This document shows, piece by piece, positions 8,520-17,212 of a stretch of DNA of 64,000 nucleotides. Position 1 is the stretch's first letter; the number at the start of each line of letters is the position of its first letter. The notes under the pieces are model-generated. The model was not told where the DNA came from. It searched no databases and saw only the letters and a program-made list of their open reading frames with translations. The translations under genes were made by a program, and so were the position numbers. Origin of the DNA: RGIG7332 sp045580305 (GTDB taxonomy: Bacteria; Bacillota; Clostridia; Oscillospirales; JAAYXM01); the NCBI GenBank assembly GCA_045580305.1, contig JAZNNQ010000027.1, positions 62,001 to 126,000 on the forward strand, read 5' to 3'.

Positions 8520-8547
8520 TTAACAACCGAAGAAAATGTGATAAAAT
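8520..8547 (+). promoter_or_regulatory. Promoter for two-component operon
   Basis: TTAACA (8520-8525) and TAAAAT (8542-8547) with a 16-base spacer lie about 30 bases upstream of the response regulator start. Confidence 0.5.
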
Positions 8548-8578
8548 ATAGTAAAATCAGACAACAAGGGGCGAGAGC

Positions 8579-9259
8579 ATGAGAATTTTAGTTGTTGACG
8601 ATGAAAAGGTAATTGTGAAAGGAATAAAATTCAACCTGGAAAACGAGGGTTATGAGGTTGAGTGTGCATATGATGGCGAGGAAGCCGTGGAAATCGTGCG
8701 CAATGTAAAGATAGACCTTGTTATATTGGATCTTATGATGCCTAAAATGGACGGACTTGAGGCCTGCTCAAAAATTCGCGAGTTTTCCGCCGTGCCTATT
8801 ATTATGCTGACCGCCAAGGGCGAGGATACAGATAAAATTTTGGGCCTTGACTACGGCGCTGACGATTATATGACAAAGCCCTTTAATATTATGGAGCTTA
8901 AAAGCAGAATTCGTGCTATTCTCCGCCGTGTTGCAAGTCCCGCGTCCAGAGACGGCACCACTCGCCTTATTGCAGGCGATATTATCCTTGATACCGAGCG
9001 CCGCGAGGTCTATTTTGACGGTGCCGAGGTAACTCTGACCGCCAAGGAATTTGATCTTATGGAACTTTTTATGCGTAACGAAAGCAAGGTGTATAGCAGG
9101 GAAAATCTGCTCAGCGTGGTTTGGGGCTATGAATATCCGGGCGATGTGCGAACCGTGGATGTGCATGTGCGCCGCCTTCGCGAGAAATTAGAGGCAGATC
9201 CTGCCGAGCCTAAGCATATCCTTACAAAATGGGGTGTTGGCTATTACTTCAAAGCTTAA
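8579..9259 (+). CDS. OmpR/PhoB-family response regulator
   Basis: A 226-residue response regulator. The receiver domain (1-115) has acidic D8/D9, phospho-acceptor D51 in LVILDLMMPKMDG, and the conserved Lys in MTKPFN. The C-terminal winged-helix DNA-binding domain has LTAKEFDLMELF and DVHVRRLREKLE. The gene overlaps the histidine kinase start by 26 bases, forming a classic translationally coupled pair. It most resembles PhoP/WalR-type regulators, but the target genes cannot be read here. Confidence 0.95.
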   Translation: MRILVVDDEKVIVKGIKFNLENEGYEVECAYDGEEAVEIVRNVKIDLVILDLMMPKMDGLEACSKIREFSAVPIIMLTAKGEDTDKILGLDYGADDYMTKPFNIMELKSRIRAILRRVASPASRDGTTRLIAGDIILDTERREVYFDGAEVTLTAKEFDLMELFMRNESKVYSRENLLSVVWGYEYPGDVRTVDVHVRRLREKLEADPAEPKHILTKWGVGYYFKA

Positions 9260-10583
9260 GGGGAAAATTAAAAAAATATCGCCTCGCGCGCTGATTATTT
9301 CTGTAAGCGTGTTTATACTTACGGCGATTATAATAAATACCGTACCGGTATTTGCTTTAAGAGCTGAGCTTGTGGGTCGGGCGGAGGATGAGGTCAATGT
9401 GATCGCCCGTGAAATCGCCGCAGGTGGTACACACAGCCTTACGAAAGGACAGCGTGTGCTCTTATTGGACGACGCTTCGACGGTTATGTATGACAGTGAA
9501 GGGCAGCTTGCGGGTAGGCGACTGCTCATTCCCGCCGTCCAAAAGGCTGCACAGCAGGGCAAGAGCACCGATAGCAAATTTGAAGATGGGCTTCTTGAGG
9601 CTTACACCGTACAACCCCGGCAGGGTGGCTTTGTCTATGCCTGGCAAAGCGATGCAACCGCATCGGGGATAGTCTCACGGCTGGCACAAATATTGCTGCT
9701 TGTGACCGTGCTTGTGGGTGTTTTGTTTTTATTCGTCATGAATTTCGGCGCATGGCACATAAAAAAGCGCATAGGCGTGCTGGCGGAAGGTGTCAGTGCA
9801 AGGGTCTACAACGGACCGATTAAGGTGTCAGGTGCCGATGAAATTACCGCTCTTGCGGAAGAATTAAACCGCCTGTCCCGACAGATGTTGGAAACCGAGG
9901 AGCTTCGCCGCAACTTCGTGTCCGACGCATCCCACGAGCTGAGAACCCCGCTTTCCTCAATTCAATTGCTGGTAGACTCCATTATTCAGAACGATAATAT
10001 AGATATGGAGACCACAAGGGAATTTATGGCCGATATGAGTGAGCAGATAGAGCGCCTTACCAGAATTGCAGAGCGACTTTTGCTCCTGACCAACTTAGAC
10101 GGCGCAAAAGCGCTTACCTTAGAGCCGGTTGATATGAAAAAGGTTGCGCAGTCGGTAATGGCAACCTTGGAACAGAGTGCCCTTGATGCCAAGGTAGAGC
10201 TTAAATGTAATTTTGCAGAGGGTGTTACATTTATGGGCACCTCTGACGGCACATATCAGATCATCTTCAATCTGGTTGAAAATGCGATAAAATACAACCG
10301 CCCGGGCGGCTGTGTCAGGGTCTATATATTTAAAAGTGATGGCAAGTGCAACCTGATTGTTGACGATAACGGAATAGGTATTCCCGAGGAGGATTTTGAA
10401 CTTATTTTTGAGCGCTTTTACCGCGTTGACAAGGCGCGGTCCCGGGATAAGGGCGGAAGCGGCCTTGGTCTTGCGATTGTGGCAAAGACGGTTGACAATT
10501 ACAACGGAAACATCAAGGTGGAGCCGTCGGTTGACGGCGGTGTGCGCTTTACCGTTACATTCCCCGAGGAGGTGGAGCAATGA
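9234..10583 (+). CDS. Sensor histidine kinase
   Basis: A 449-residue PhoR/ResE-like membrane kinase paired with the preceding regulator. Order of domains: TM1 (about 19-42), an extracytoplasmic sensor region of about 105 residues, TM2 (about 150-172), HAMP, a HisKA dimerisation helix with phospho-acceptor H234 in SDASHELRTPLSS, and a HATPase domain with NLVENAIKYN (N box), DDNGIGIP (G1) and GGSGLGLAIV (G2). The GTG start at 9234 lies inside the regulator gene. The stop overlaps the next gene by 4 bases. Confidence 0.94.
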   Translation: MLAITSKLKGKIKKISPRALIISVSVFILTAIIINTVPVFALRAELVGRAEDEVNVIAREIAAGGTHSLTKGQRVLLLDDASTVMYDSEGQLAGRRLLIPAVQKAAQQGKSTDSKFEDGLLEAYTVQPRQGGFVYAWQSDATASGIVSRLAQILLLVTVLVGVLFLFVMNFGAWHIKKRIGVLAEGVSARVYNGPIKVSGADEITALAEELNRLSRQMLETEELRRNFVSDASHELRTPLSSIQLLVDSIIQNDNIDMETTREFMADMSEQIERLTRIAERLLLLTNLDGAKALTLEPVDMKKVAQSVMATLEQSALDAKVELKCNFAEGVTFMGTSDGTYQIIFNLVENAIKYNRPGGCVRVYIFKSDGKCNLIVDDNGIGIPEEDFELIFERFYRVDKARSRDKGGSGLGLAIVAKTVDNYNGNIKVEPSVDGGVRFTVTFPEEVEQ

Positions 10584-11059
10584 GAAAAGCGATACTTATA
10601 GCGCTGTCACTTGCGCTTCTTGCCTCCTGCTCCGCTACACGACGGGAGCCGGACGAAAATATGCGCTGGCTGGATGTGTATTATGCAGACGGCGGTGACA
10701 AACTGATATCCTCGGAGCAGATTGCCATTTCCACAGAGGAAAACATCACAGGACTTATCACAAATTCACTTCAGCTTATGAAGCAGGAGCCTGTTGATAA
10801 GGATTTAAAGCCTGTACTACCTTCGAACTGTGAGGTGCTAAGCGTTAAATTCGACCACGGTGTAGCACGAATAAATTTATCAAAGGAATATTTGGAACTG
10901 CAGGGCTTTGACAAAACAATTGCGGAATATGCCATCCTGATGACACTCTCAAATTTCTGGAATGTGCGATCGGTGGAAATTTCGGTAGAAGGACAGGTGG
11001 TAACCCCGGAATTTTGCGAAAGAGATATAGTCACGGAAATACCGAAAGGACAGGGGTAA
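10580..11059 (+). CDS. GerMN-domain lipoprotein
   Basis: A 159-residue secreted lipoprotein. The signal peptide ends in the lipobox LLASC, giving acylated Cys17. The mature part matches the sporulation/spore-germination GerMN domain (GLITNSLQLMKQEP, ARINLSKEYLELQG, TIAEYAILMTLSNF). It overlaps the kinase stop by 4 bases (ATGA), so it is made together with the two-component system, possibly as an accessory sensor. In the family such domains are linked to spore germination or envelope functions. Confidence 0.85.
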   Translation: MRKAILIALSLALLASCSATRREPDENMRWLDVYYADGGDKLISSEQIAISTEENITGLITNSLQLMKQEPVDKDLKPVLPSNCEVLSVKFDHGVARINLSKEYLELQGFDKTIAEYAILMTLSNFWNVRSVEISVEGQVVTPEFCERDIVTEIPKGQG

Positions 11060-11075
11060 TCCTGTCCTTTTTTGT
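11044..11075 (+). terminator. Terminator after two-component operon
   Basis: AAAGGACAGG (11045-11054) pairs with CCTGTCCTTT (11061-11070), with a T run. The stem overlaps the lipoprotein stop codon. Confidence 0.88.
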
Positions 11076-11133
11076 TGATAATACAGCATAAAATGGATAA
11101 AAAAGTAAAATAAAAGAAAATGCAAAAAAACAC

Positions 11134-11163
11134 TTGAAATTTGCGATATAAAAGGAGTATAAT
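11134..11163 (+). promoter_or_regulatory. Promoter for ech-hyp operon
   Basis: TTGAAA (11134-11139), an 18-base spacer and consensus TATAAT (11158-11163) lie about 38 bases before the first ech gene. No further operator symmetry was seen. Confidence 0.7.
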
Positions 11164-11200
11164 GATGTGTCGTATAAGGTAAAAAAAGGGTGATTTTTAA

Positions 11201-13117
11201 ATGTATTTAATGTTATTTTTAATTCTGTTCCCGCTACTTACCGCAGGTGCGGTGCTACTTACAAAAAACAAAAAGGCGCGGGCTTGGATTGTGAGGCTGT
11301 CGGTTATCGTCAACATTCTCGCGTCGGTAGCCCTTGCGATTGTGCATTTCACAACCCCGCAGGTGCCCTATCATATTGATACAACGGTAATTGAGCCGGT
11401 ATTTTTGGCGCTTGAAGCACTTATTTGTGTTGCCGTTGTGTTCTACGGCGTTAAGTATAAGCGCTTTGCACCTATCGCGCTCTCGGTTATTCAGACCGTG
11501 TGTATGTTAGGCTATGAGCTTTTCTTCAAAGTCAGCGAGCATACCGGACATTACGCTTTTGAGATCGATAAATTAAGCGTAATTATGGCGCTCATCATCG
11601 GCGTCGTGGGCAGTCTTATTTGCCTTTACGCCATTTCCTATATGGAGGAATTCCACAAGCACCACACGGAGTATAAGGATAAATCCGGAAGCTTTATTGC
11701 TCTTCTTTTTGTGGTTATTTCCGCAATGTTTGGCATCATTTTCTCAAATGAGCTTTCCTGGATGCTGGTATTCTGGGAAATCACAACACTTGCTTCCTTT
11801 ATATTCATTAAATATACCGGCACAAAAGAGGCTGTTAATAATGCCTTCACCGCCCTTAATTTAAACCTTATCGGCGGCGCGGCATTTGTTGGCGCGATTA
11901 TCATATTGGGTAAGGCCTTCGATATCAGCGATATGATGTGCCTTATCGAAAAGGGCGACAGCGGCAATGTGCTCTTCCAGATTGCCGTTCTGTTTCTCGC
12001 TATCGCGGGTATTTCCAAAGCGGCGCAGTTCCCCTTCTCAAAGTGGTTGCTCGGCGCAATGGTTGCACCCACTCCCACCTCGGCCCTGCTCCACTCCTCA
12101 ACAATGGTTAAAGCGGGCGTGTTCTTACTTATCAAAATCTCACCCCTCATGGCGGGAAATATTGTGGGCTGGCTTATAATCTTAATCGGTGCGCTCACCT
12201 TCCTCTTTGCATCCATTCTGGCTATCGCTCAGACCGATGCGAAGAAGACCCTTGCAAATTCCACTATCGCAAACCTCGGCCTTATCGTTGCTTGTAGCGG
12301 TATGGGCGGCTATGAGGCTATCTGGGCGGCAATATTCCTGCTCATCTTCCACGCTATCGCAAAATCACTGCTCTTCCTCTGCGTGGGAACGATCGAGCAT
12401 CAGACCGGAAGCCGTGATATCGAAGATATGCACGGTCTCATGGTAAGATTGCCCCTTATGTCACTGTTTATGGTAATCGGTATCGCGGGCATGTTCTTAG
12501 CACCCTTCGGTATGCTTATTTCCAAGTGGGCTACCCTTAAGGCATTCGTTGACGCTGATAATATTCTGGTTGTTGCCGTTTTAGTATTCGGCAGCGCGGC
12601 AACACTGTTCTACTGGACAAAGTGGCTGGGCAATATCATTGTTGTTCTGCCTAAGAGCGAGCGAATTCATCACAGACTTCACAAGGATGTGGGCGTTACC
12701 TTCTGGACACTCGGCATTCTCACAATGCTTGTGTGTCTTATGTTCCCCACGGTTTCCGAGCATATGATAGTTCCGTACCTCACTGAGGTTTTAGGCTATG
12801 CCGAGCTTACGGTTATCGCCAGCGGAAATCAGATTATTATGATGATTATGATGGGTATGATCGTCGTTCTGCCTCTTGTTCTGCACCTTATTTCAGCTAA
12901 GGACGATAGAATTACATCCGCTTATATGGGCGGTGTCAACGCGGGTGACGGCCGTCACTTTATCGACGCTCAGGGTAATAAAAAGAGAATGTACTTAAGT
13001 AACTGGTATATGCCCGACATTATTAACGAGAAAAAGATTTCAACTTACTGCACAATGGCGGGCGTGCTCGGCATTTGTGCATGCCTTGCAATTCTTATAG
13101 GAGGTGTTGCGATATGA
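11201..13117 (+). CDS. echA: Ech hydrogenase subunit A (proton-pumping NuoL-like)
   Basis: A 638-residue, multi-helix membrane protein of the NuoL/MrpA/HyfB antiporter-like family. The core proton-antiporter segment is visible (FVVISAMFGIIFSNELSWML, KAAQFPFSKWLLGAM, APTPTSALLHSSTMVKAGVF), including the conserved Lys and Glu-bearing helices of ion-translocating subunits. In an Ech complex it would carry ion translocation driven by electron transfer from ferredoxin to protons. It is the first gene of the operon and overlaps echB by 4 bases. AGGGTG upstream supports the ATG start. Confidence 0.9.
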   Translation: MYLMLFLILFPLLTAGAVLLTKNKKARAWIVRLSVIVNILASVALAIVHFTTPQVPYHIDTTVIEPVFLALEALICVAVVFYGVKYKRFAPIALSVIQTVCMLGYELFFKVSEHTGHYAFEIDKLSVIMALIIGVVGSLICLYAISYMEEFHKHHTEYKDKSGSFIALLFVVISAMFGIIFSNELSWMLVFWEITTLASFIFIKYTGTKEAVNNAFTALNLNLIGGAAFVGAIIILGKAFDISDMMCLIEKGDSGNVLFQIAVLFLAIAGISKAAQFPFSKWLLGAMVAPTPTSALLHSSTMVKAGVFLLIKISPLMAGNIVGWLIILIGALTFLFASILAIAQTDAKKTLANSTIANLGLIVACSGMGGYEAIWAAIFLLIFHAIAKSLLFLCVGTIEHQTGSRDIEDMHGLMVRLPLMSLFMVIGIAGMFLAPFGMLISKWATLKAFVDADNILVVAVLVFGSAATLFYWTKWLGNIIVVLPKSERIHHRLHKDVGVTFWTLGILTMLVCLMFPTVSEHMIVPYLTEVLGYAELTVIASGNQIIMMIMMGMIVVLPLVLHLISAKDDRITSAYMGGVNAGDGRHFIDAQGNKKRMYLSNWYMPDIINEKKISTYCTMAGVLGICACLAILIGGVAI

Positions 13118-13974
13118 ATATGTGGACAGGTATAATCTACCTTATCGTAGCCCCCCTTGTCGGCGGACTTCTTGCGGGTATTGACCGAAAGATCACCGCC
13201 CGTATGCAGGGAAGACAGGGACCGCCTCTTCTGCAGCCCTTCTATGATGTGGCAAAGCTCTTTACAAAGCAGAACGCGGTTGTAAATGCATCTCAGAATG
13301 TATTTATCTTTTTCTATCTGTTTTTTAATGTATTTACCGGCTTCCTCTTCTTCTCCGGAAGCGATGTGCTGCTGGTAACCTTCGCACTTACGCTCTCCAG
13401 TATTTTCTTAGTACTTTGCGCGTACACGGTCAATTCGCCCTTCTCATCTATGGGCGCATCCCGTGAGCTTGTGCAGATTATGTCATACGAGCCGGCGGTT
13501 ATGCTTTCCGCGGTTGGTATGTATATGGTTGAAGGCTCTTTTGAGATTTCAACCATTGTTACCGGCAATTTGCCTAATGTTATATATCTTCCCGGTGTGT
13601 TTATAACATTCCTTTATATCTTAACCATCAAGCTCCGCAAATCTCCCTTTGACATAAGCACATCACATCACGCCCATCAGGAGATAGTCAAGGGTGTTAT
13701 GACCGAGATTTCAGGCCCGTCCTTGGGTATTATTGAAATTACTCATTGGTATGAGCATGTGCTCATCTGGGGCTTCTTATATCTTTTCTTCGGTTTCGAT
13801 TCTGTATGGAGTCTGCCGATTTTTGCGGCAGCGTTTATAATCATTTTCCTTGCGGAAATTTTTATAGACAACACAAATGCCCGTGTAAAGTGGCAGAAAA
13901 TGTTCAAGACCTCCTGGTTTATCACCGCAACCGTTGCATTTTTAAACCTCGTGGTTATTTCTATCTTTATGTAA
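13114..13974 (+). CDS. echB: Ech hydrogenase subunit B (NuoH-like)
   Basis: A 286-residue membrane subunit related to NuoH and HycD. Typical features are ITARMQGRQGPPLLQPFYDV near the N terminus (the loop facing the peripheral arm) and SPFDISTSHHAHQEIVKG in the later loop. It anchors the hydrogenase arm to the membrane. The ATG at 13114, with TAGGAGGTG upstream and an ATGA overlap with echA, is preferred over an in-frame ATG at 13075. Confidence 0.92.
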   Translation: MNMWTGIIYLIVAPLVGGLLAGIDRKITARMQGRQGPPLLQPFYDVAKLFTKQNAVVNASQNVFIFFYLFFNVFTGFLFFSGSDVLLVTFALTLSSIFLVLCAYTVNSPFSSMGASRELVQIMSYEPAVMLSAVGMYMVEGSFEISTIVTGNLPNVIYLPGVFITFLYILTIKLRKSPFDISTSHHAHQEIVKGVMTEISGPSLGIIEITHWYEHVLIWGFLYLFFGFDSVWSLPIFAAAFIIIFLAEIFIDNTNARVKWQKMFKTSWFITATVAFLNLVVISIFM

Positions 13975-13986
13975 GAGGTGAGAGAT

Positions 13987-14451
13987 ATGAGTTTTATTAA
14001 AAAATCACCTTGGATAATTCATTACGACGGCACCAGCTGTAACGGCTGTGACATCGAGACCCTTGCGTGTCTTACTCCGCTTTACGATGTGGAGCGCCTG
14101 GGCGTTATCAATACCGGTAACCCCAAACACGCGGACATTCTGCTTGTAACCGGCTCTGTAAATGAGCAGAGTGCGCCGGTACTCTGGCAGATTTATAACC
14201 AGATGGCAAACCCGAAAGTAGTAGTTGCTATCGGCATTTGCGCGCTCAGTGGCGGCGTTTTCAAAGACTGCTACAATGTACACGGCGGCGTTGATACCGT
14301 GCTTCCGGTGGATGTATATGTACCCGGCTGTGCGGCTCGTCCCGAGGCTATTATCGACGGTGTTGCAAAGGCTTGCGAGATTCTGCAACAGAAATTAGAC
14401 CACGAGCGCGAGAAAAAGAGAACAAGAAAGGTGGAGCGAAATAATGGATAA
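13987..14451 (+). CDS. echC: Ech hydrogenase small subunit (NuoB-like)
   Basis: A 154-residue small hydrogenase subunit that holds one proximal [4Fe-4S] cluster. All four cluster cysteines are visible: C18 and C21 in TSCNGCD, C85 in GICALSGG and C115 in VPGCAARPE. It relays electrons from the ferredoxin-like subunit to the NiFe site. The ATG at 13987 is preferred because AAGAGGTG lies 6 bases upstream; the GTG at 13978 falls inside that ribosome site. Confidence 0.93.
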   Translation: MSFIKKSPWIIHYDGTSCNGCDIETLACLTPLYDVERLGVINTGNPKHADILLVTGSVNEQSAPVLWQIYNQMANPKVVVAIGICALSGGVFKDCYNVHGGVDTVLPVDVYVPGCAARPEAIIDGVAKACEILQQKLDHEREKKRTRKVERNNG

Positions 14452-14788
14452 CAGCATTATGATTTCAAAAGACGACCTGCTTGAAAACGCAAACCGTCTT
14501 CACGATGAAAAGTACCGCCTTATTCAGATTTGTGCTACCCGTGTTGGGGAGGGCCTTTTACTGGATTATTCCTTTGGCCGCGACTATGAGTTTGTCAACT
14601 TAAAGTGCGAGATTGCGCCAGATGAAGAGATTATGAGTATCAGCCGCGTTTTTGCACCTGCTTTTCTTTATGAAAACGAGATGCACGACTTATACGGCAT
14701 CAAAATTTTGCATATGACAACCGATTATGAAGGAAGCTTTTATCGCACTGCGATTAAAAACCCCTTCTTTCCGTTAAAGGAGGGCTAA
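14444..14788 (+). CDS. echD: Ech hydrogenase subunit D (NuoC-like)
   Basis: A short 114-residue protein of the NuoC 30-kDa subunit family, as expected for compact Ech complexes. The recognisable part is ISRVFAPAFLYENEMHDLYG, equivalent to the conserved ENEIxDxFG segment of NuoC. It has no cofactor motifs and would structurally join the small and large subunits. It overlaps echC by 8 bases, and echE follows 4 bases after its stop. Confidence 0.87.
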   Translation: MDNSIMISKDDLLENANRLHDEKYRLIQICATRVGEGLLLDYSFGRDYEFVNLKCEIAPDEEIMSISRVFAPAFLYENEMHDLYGIKILHMTTDYEGSFYRTAIKNPFFPLKEG

Positions 14789-14792
14789 AGAT

Positions 14793-15881
14793 ATGTCAAG
14801 AAGAAGTATAGTTCCCTTCGGCCCTCAGCATCCGGTTCTTCCAGAGCCGATCCATCTCGATTTAGTGCTGGAGGACGAGCGTGTAGTTGAGGCTATCCCC
14901 TCTATAGGCTTTGTTCATCGCGGCCTTGAAAAATTAGTTGAAAAGCGCGAGTACACCGAATATGTATATGTTGCAGAGCGCATTTGCGGTATCTGCAGCT
15001 TCCAGCATGGCTCAGGCTATTGTCAGGCGGTTGAGGCGATAATGAATGTTGAGATCCCGCCGAGAGCCGAGTTTTTACGCACAATCTGGGCGGAGCTTTC
15101 CAGAATGCACAGTCATATGTTATGGCTTGGTCTTCTTGCGGATGCATTCGGCTTTGAAAGCCTGTTCTATCAGTGCTGGAAACTGCGCGAGAAAGTACTT
15201 GATATTTTCGAGATGACCACCGGCGGCCGAGTTATCTTCTCGGTATGTAAGGTAGGCGGCGTTCGTCGCGACATAACAGCAGACGATATGAAGAAGATAA
15301 TCACCGTGCTTGACGGCATTGTAGCTGATTTAAAGGATTTTGAGCGCGTATTCTTTGACAATTACACGGTAAAAAGCCGTCTCTGCGGTGTCGGTGTACT
15401 GTCTAAAGAAAAGATTTTAGAACTTGGCGCGGTGGGCCCGGTAGCAAGAGGCTCCGGCGTTAAGCTTGATATGCGTAATTTAGGTTATGCTGCATATGAT
15501 AAGATCCCCAAGGTAGAGCCGATTATCGAGACCGCGGGCGACTGCTATGCAAGATGTCTTGTTCGTCTTCGTGAACTTTACCAGTCCGTGGAGATCATCA
15601 AGGCGGCGGCAAGTGTTATGCCCGAGGGTGAGATTTCCATTAAAATTGCGGCAAATCAGAGTCCCAACGGCGAATATTTCTCCCGTGTCGAACAGCCGCG
15701 AGGCGAGGCGATCTATTATGTACGCGGTAACGGTACTAAGTTCTTAGAGCGTTTCCGTGTCCGTACACCGACCTTCGCAAACTTAGGTGCGCTTCTTGCG
15801 ACCCTTCCCGGCTGTGATCTTGCAGATGTGCCTATGCTGGTGCTCACCATTGACCCGTGCATCAGCTGTACCGAGCGTTAA
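14793..15881 (+). CDS. echE: Ech [NiFe]-hydrogenase large subunit
   Basis: A 362-residue catalytic subunit. Both nickel-binding motifs are intact, distinguishing it from complex I NuoD: C65 and C68 in ERICGICSFQH, and C356 and C359 in DPCISCTER at the C terminus. The protein stops exactly after DPCxxCxxR, so no C-terminal maturation peptide is present, and no endopeptidase gene (hycI/hyaD type) was found in the operon. It reduces protons or oxidises H2 at the NiFe site on the cytoplasmic face. Confidence 0.95.
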   Translation: MSRRSIVPFGPQHPVLPEPIHLDLVLEDERVVEAIPSIGFVHRGLEKLVEKREYTEYVYVAERICGICSFQHGSGYCQAVEAIMNVEIPPRAEFLRTIWAELSRMHSHMLWLGLLADAFGFESLFYQCWKLREKVLDIFEMTTGGRVIFSVCKVGGVRRDITADDMKKIITVLDGIVADLKDFERVFFDNYTVKSRLCGVGVLSKEKILELGAVGPVARGSGVKLDMRNLGYAAYDKIPKVEPIIETAGDCYARCLVRLRELYQSVEIIKAAASVMPEGEISIKIAANQSPNGEYFSRVEQPRGEAIYYVRGNGTKFLERFRVRTPTFANLGALLATLPGCDLADVPMLVLTIDPCISCTER

Positions 15882-15893
15882 GGAGGGGATTTT

Positions 15894-16253
15894 ATGGGAT
15901 TTGCAGAATTTACCAAAACAACACTTAAAAATTTATTCTCTAAACCCACCACAAGAAATTACCCCAAGGTAGAACGCGAGTTTTTTGAGGCTACACGCGG
16001 ACATGTGATTTTCAATGAAACAGATTGTATCTACTGCTCACTCTGCGCTCGCAAGTGCCCGGCAGATGCGATCACCGTAAACAGAAACGAAAAAAGCTGG
16101 AGTATTGTCAGGGCAGAATGTGTTCAGTGCTCAAACTGTGTTGATGCCTGCCCGAAAAAGTGCCTTTCAATGGGTCGTGAGTACACACCCGTTATGACAG
16201 AGAAGGGCTGTGAGACCTATGCACGAGTACCCGATAACACAGAGGATAATTAA
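15894..16253 (+). CDS. echF: Ech hydrogenase ferredoxin-like subunit F
   Basis: A 119-residue iron-sulfur protein with two complete [4Fe-4S] motifs: C45-C48-C51-C55 (CIYCSLCARKCP) and C76-C79-C82-C86 (CVQCSNCVDACP). It receives electrons from soluble ferredoxin and passes them to the small subunit. It ends the structural set of six ech genes. Its 3' end overlaps hypA by 35 bases, tying structural and maturation genes into one transcript. AAGGAGGGG precedes the start. Confidence 0.93.
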   Translation: MGFAEFTKTTLKNLFSKPTTRNYPKVEREFFEATRGHVIFNETDCIYCSLCARKCPADAITVNRNEKSWSIVRAECVQCSNCVDACPKKCLSMGREYTPVMTEKGCETYARVPDNTEDN

Positions 16254-16578
16254 AATCGCCGAGGAATATGCGGAAAAACACGGATATGACCGTGTGCGCC
16301 GCATAAACATAGTGGTCGGCGATATGTGCGGTTATGTGCCCGACACGGTGGAAATGTACTTTAACGAAATTTCAAAGGGTACGCGCTGTGAGGGCGGCGA
16401 GCTTGTAATTGAGCGAGTTGAGCCAAAGCTGCACTGTGTTAAATGCGGTGAATATTTCAAAAGAGTTCTTTTTTCTTTTGAATGTCCCAAGTGCGGTGGC
16501 GAGGGCGAGCCTTGTGACATCGGGCGTGAATTTTATGTTAAAAGCATTGAGGTAGATGAGGATGACAAAGGAAATTGA
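16219..16578 (+). CDS. hypA: Hydrogenase nickel-insertion protein HypA
   Basis: A 119-residue nickel chaperone. It begins with Met-His-Glu, the nickel-binding N terminus typical of HypA, which fixes the start at 16219 rather than the upstream GTG at 16210. The zinc site is C73/C76 (CVKC) and C89/C92 (CPKC). It delivers nickel to the EchE precursor together with HypB. It overlaps echF upstream and hypB downstream. Confidence 0.94.
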   Translation: MHEYPITQRIIKIAEEYAEKHGYDRVRRINIVVGDMCGYVPDTVEMYFNEISKGTRCEGGELVIERVEPKLHCVKCGEYFKRVLFSFECPKCGGEGEPCDIGREFYVKSIEVDEDDKGN

Positions 16579-17212
16579 AGTCGTAGAGAATATCTTTGAA
16601 GAAAACGATAGAATTGCGGCACAAGTGAATAAAGTCCTTACCGAAAACAAGGTTTATTGCATAAATGTATTGGGTGCGCCCGGTGTAGGGAAGACTTCTG
16701 TTATGAAGAGAATTGCCGAGGGTGCAAGCTTTACACCCTATGTTATCGAGGGAGATATAGAGTCGGACATAGACACCAAAACACTCAATTCCCTCGGTAT
16801 CAAAACCGTGCAGATAAACACCCACGGCGCCTGCCATCTGGATGCGCCGTCAATTATGAGCGTTCTCGATAAGGTATCACATATAAAAAACGGTGTGCTC
16901 TTTATCGAAAATATTGGTAATCTGGTGTGCCCGGCGGAATTCAACATCGGCGAGCACGCAAAAATGCTTATCGTTTCCACTACCGACGGAAGCGATAAGC
17001 CATATAAATATCCGCTTGCATTTGAAAAGGCCGACTTAATTATCTTAAACAAATGCGACCTTACGCCCTATTTGGATTTCGACTATGACTTTTTCTTAAA
17101 GGGCGTACGGTTGCAGAATAAAAATGCCACCGTGATCTCGGTTTCCGCTAAAACCGGCGAGGGCTTTGATCGGGTGTGCAATTGGATCGAAAACAATGCG
17201 AGCAGGATATAG
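16556..17212 (+). CDS. hypB: Hydrogenase maturation GTPase HypB
   Basis: A 218-residue GTPase for nickel insertion. Walker A is GAPGVGKT (40-47). The G-domain metal site is visible as C93-H94 in HGACHLDA and C125 in NLVCPAEF. The histidine-rich or CxxCGC N-terminal nickel store of some HypB proteins is absent. NKCD gives guanine specificity. Two in-frame ATG codons (16556 and 16562) are possible; the second has better spacing to GAGGT. The gene overlaps both hypA and hypF. Confidence 0.95.
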   Translation: MRMTKEIEVVENIFEENDRIAAQVNKVLTENKVYCINVLGAPGVGKTSVMKRIAEGASFTPYVIEGDIESDIDTKTLNSLGIKTVQINTHGACHLDAPSIMSVLDKVSHIKNGVLFIENIGNLVCPAEFNIGEHAKMLIVSTTDGSDKPYKYPLAFEKADLIILNKCDLTPYLDFDYDFFLKGVRLQNKNATVISVSAKTGEGFDRVCNWIENNASRI

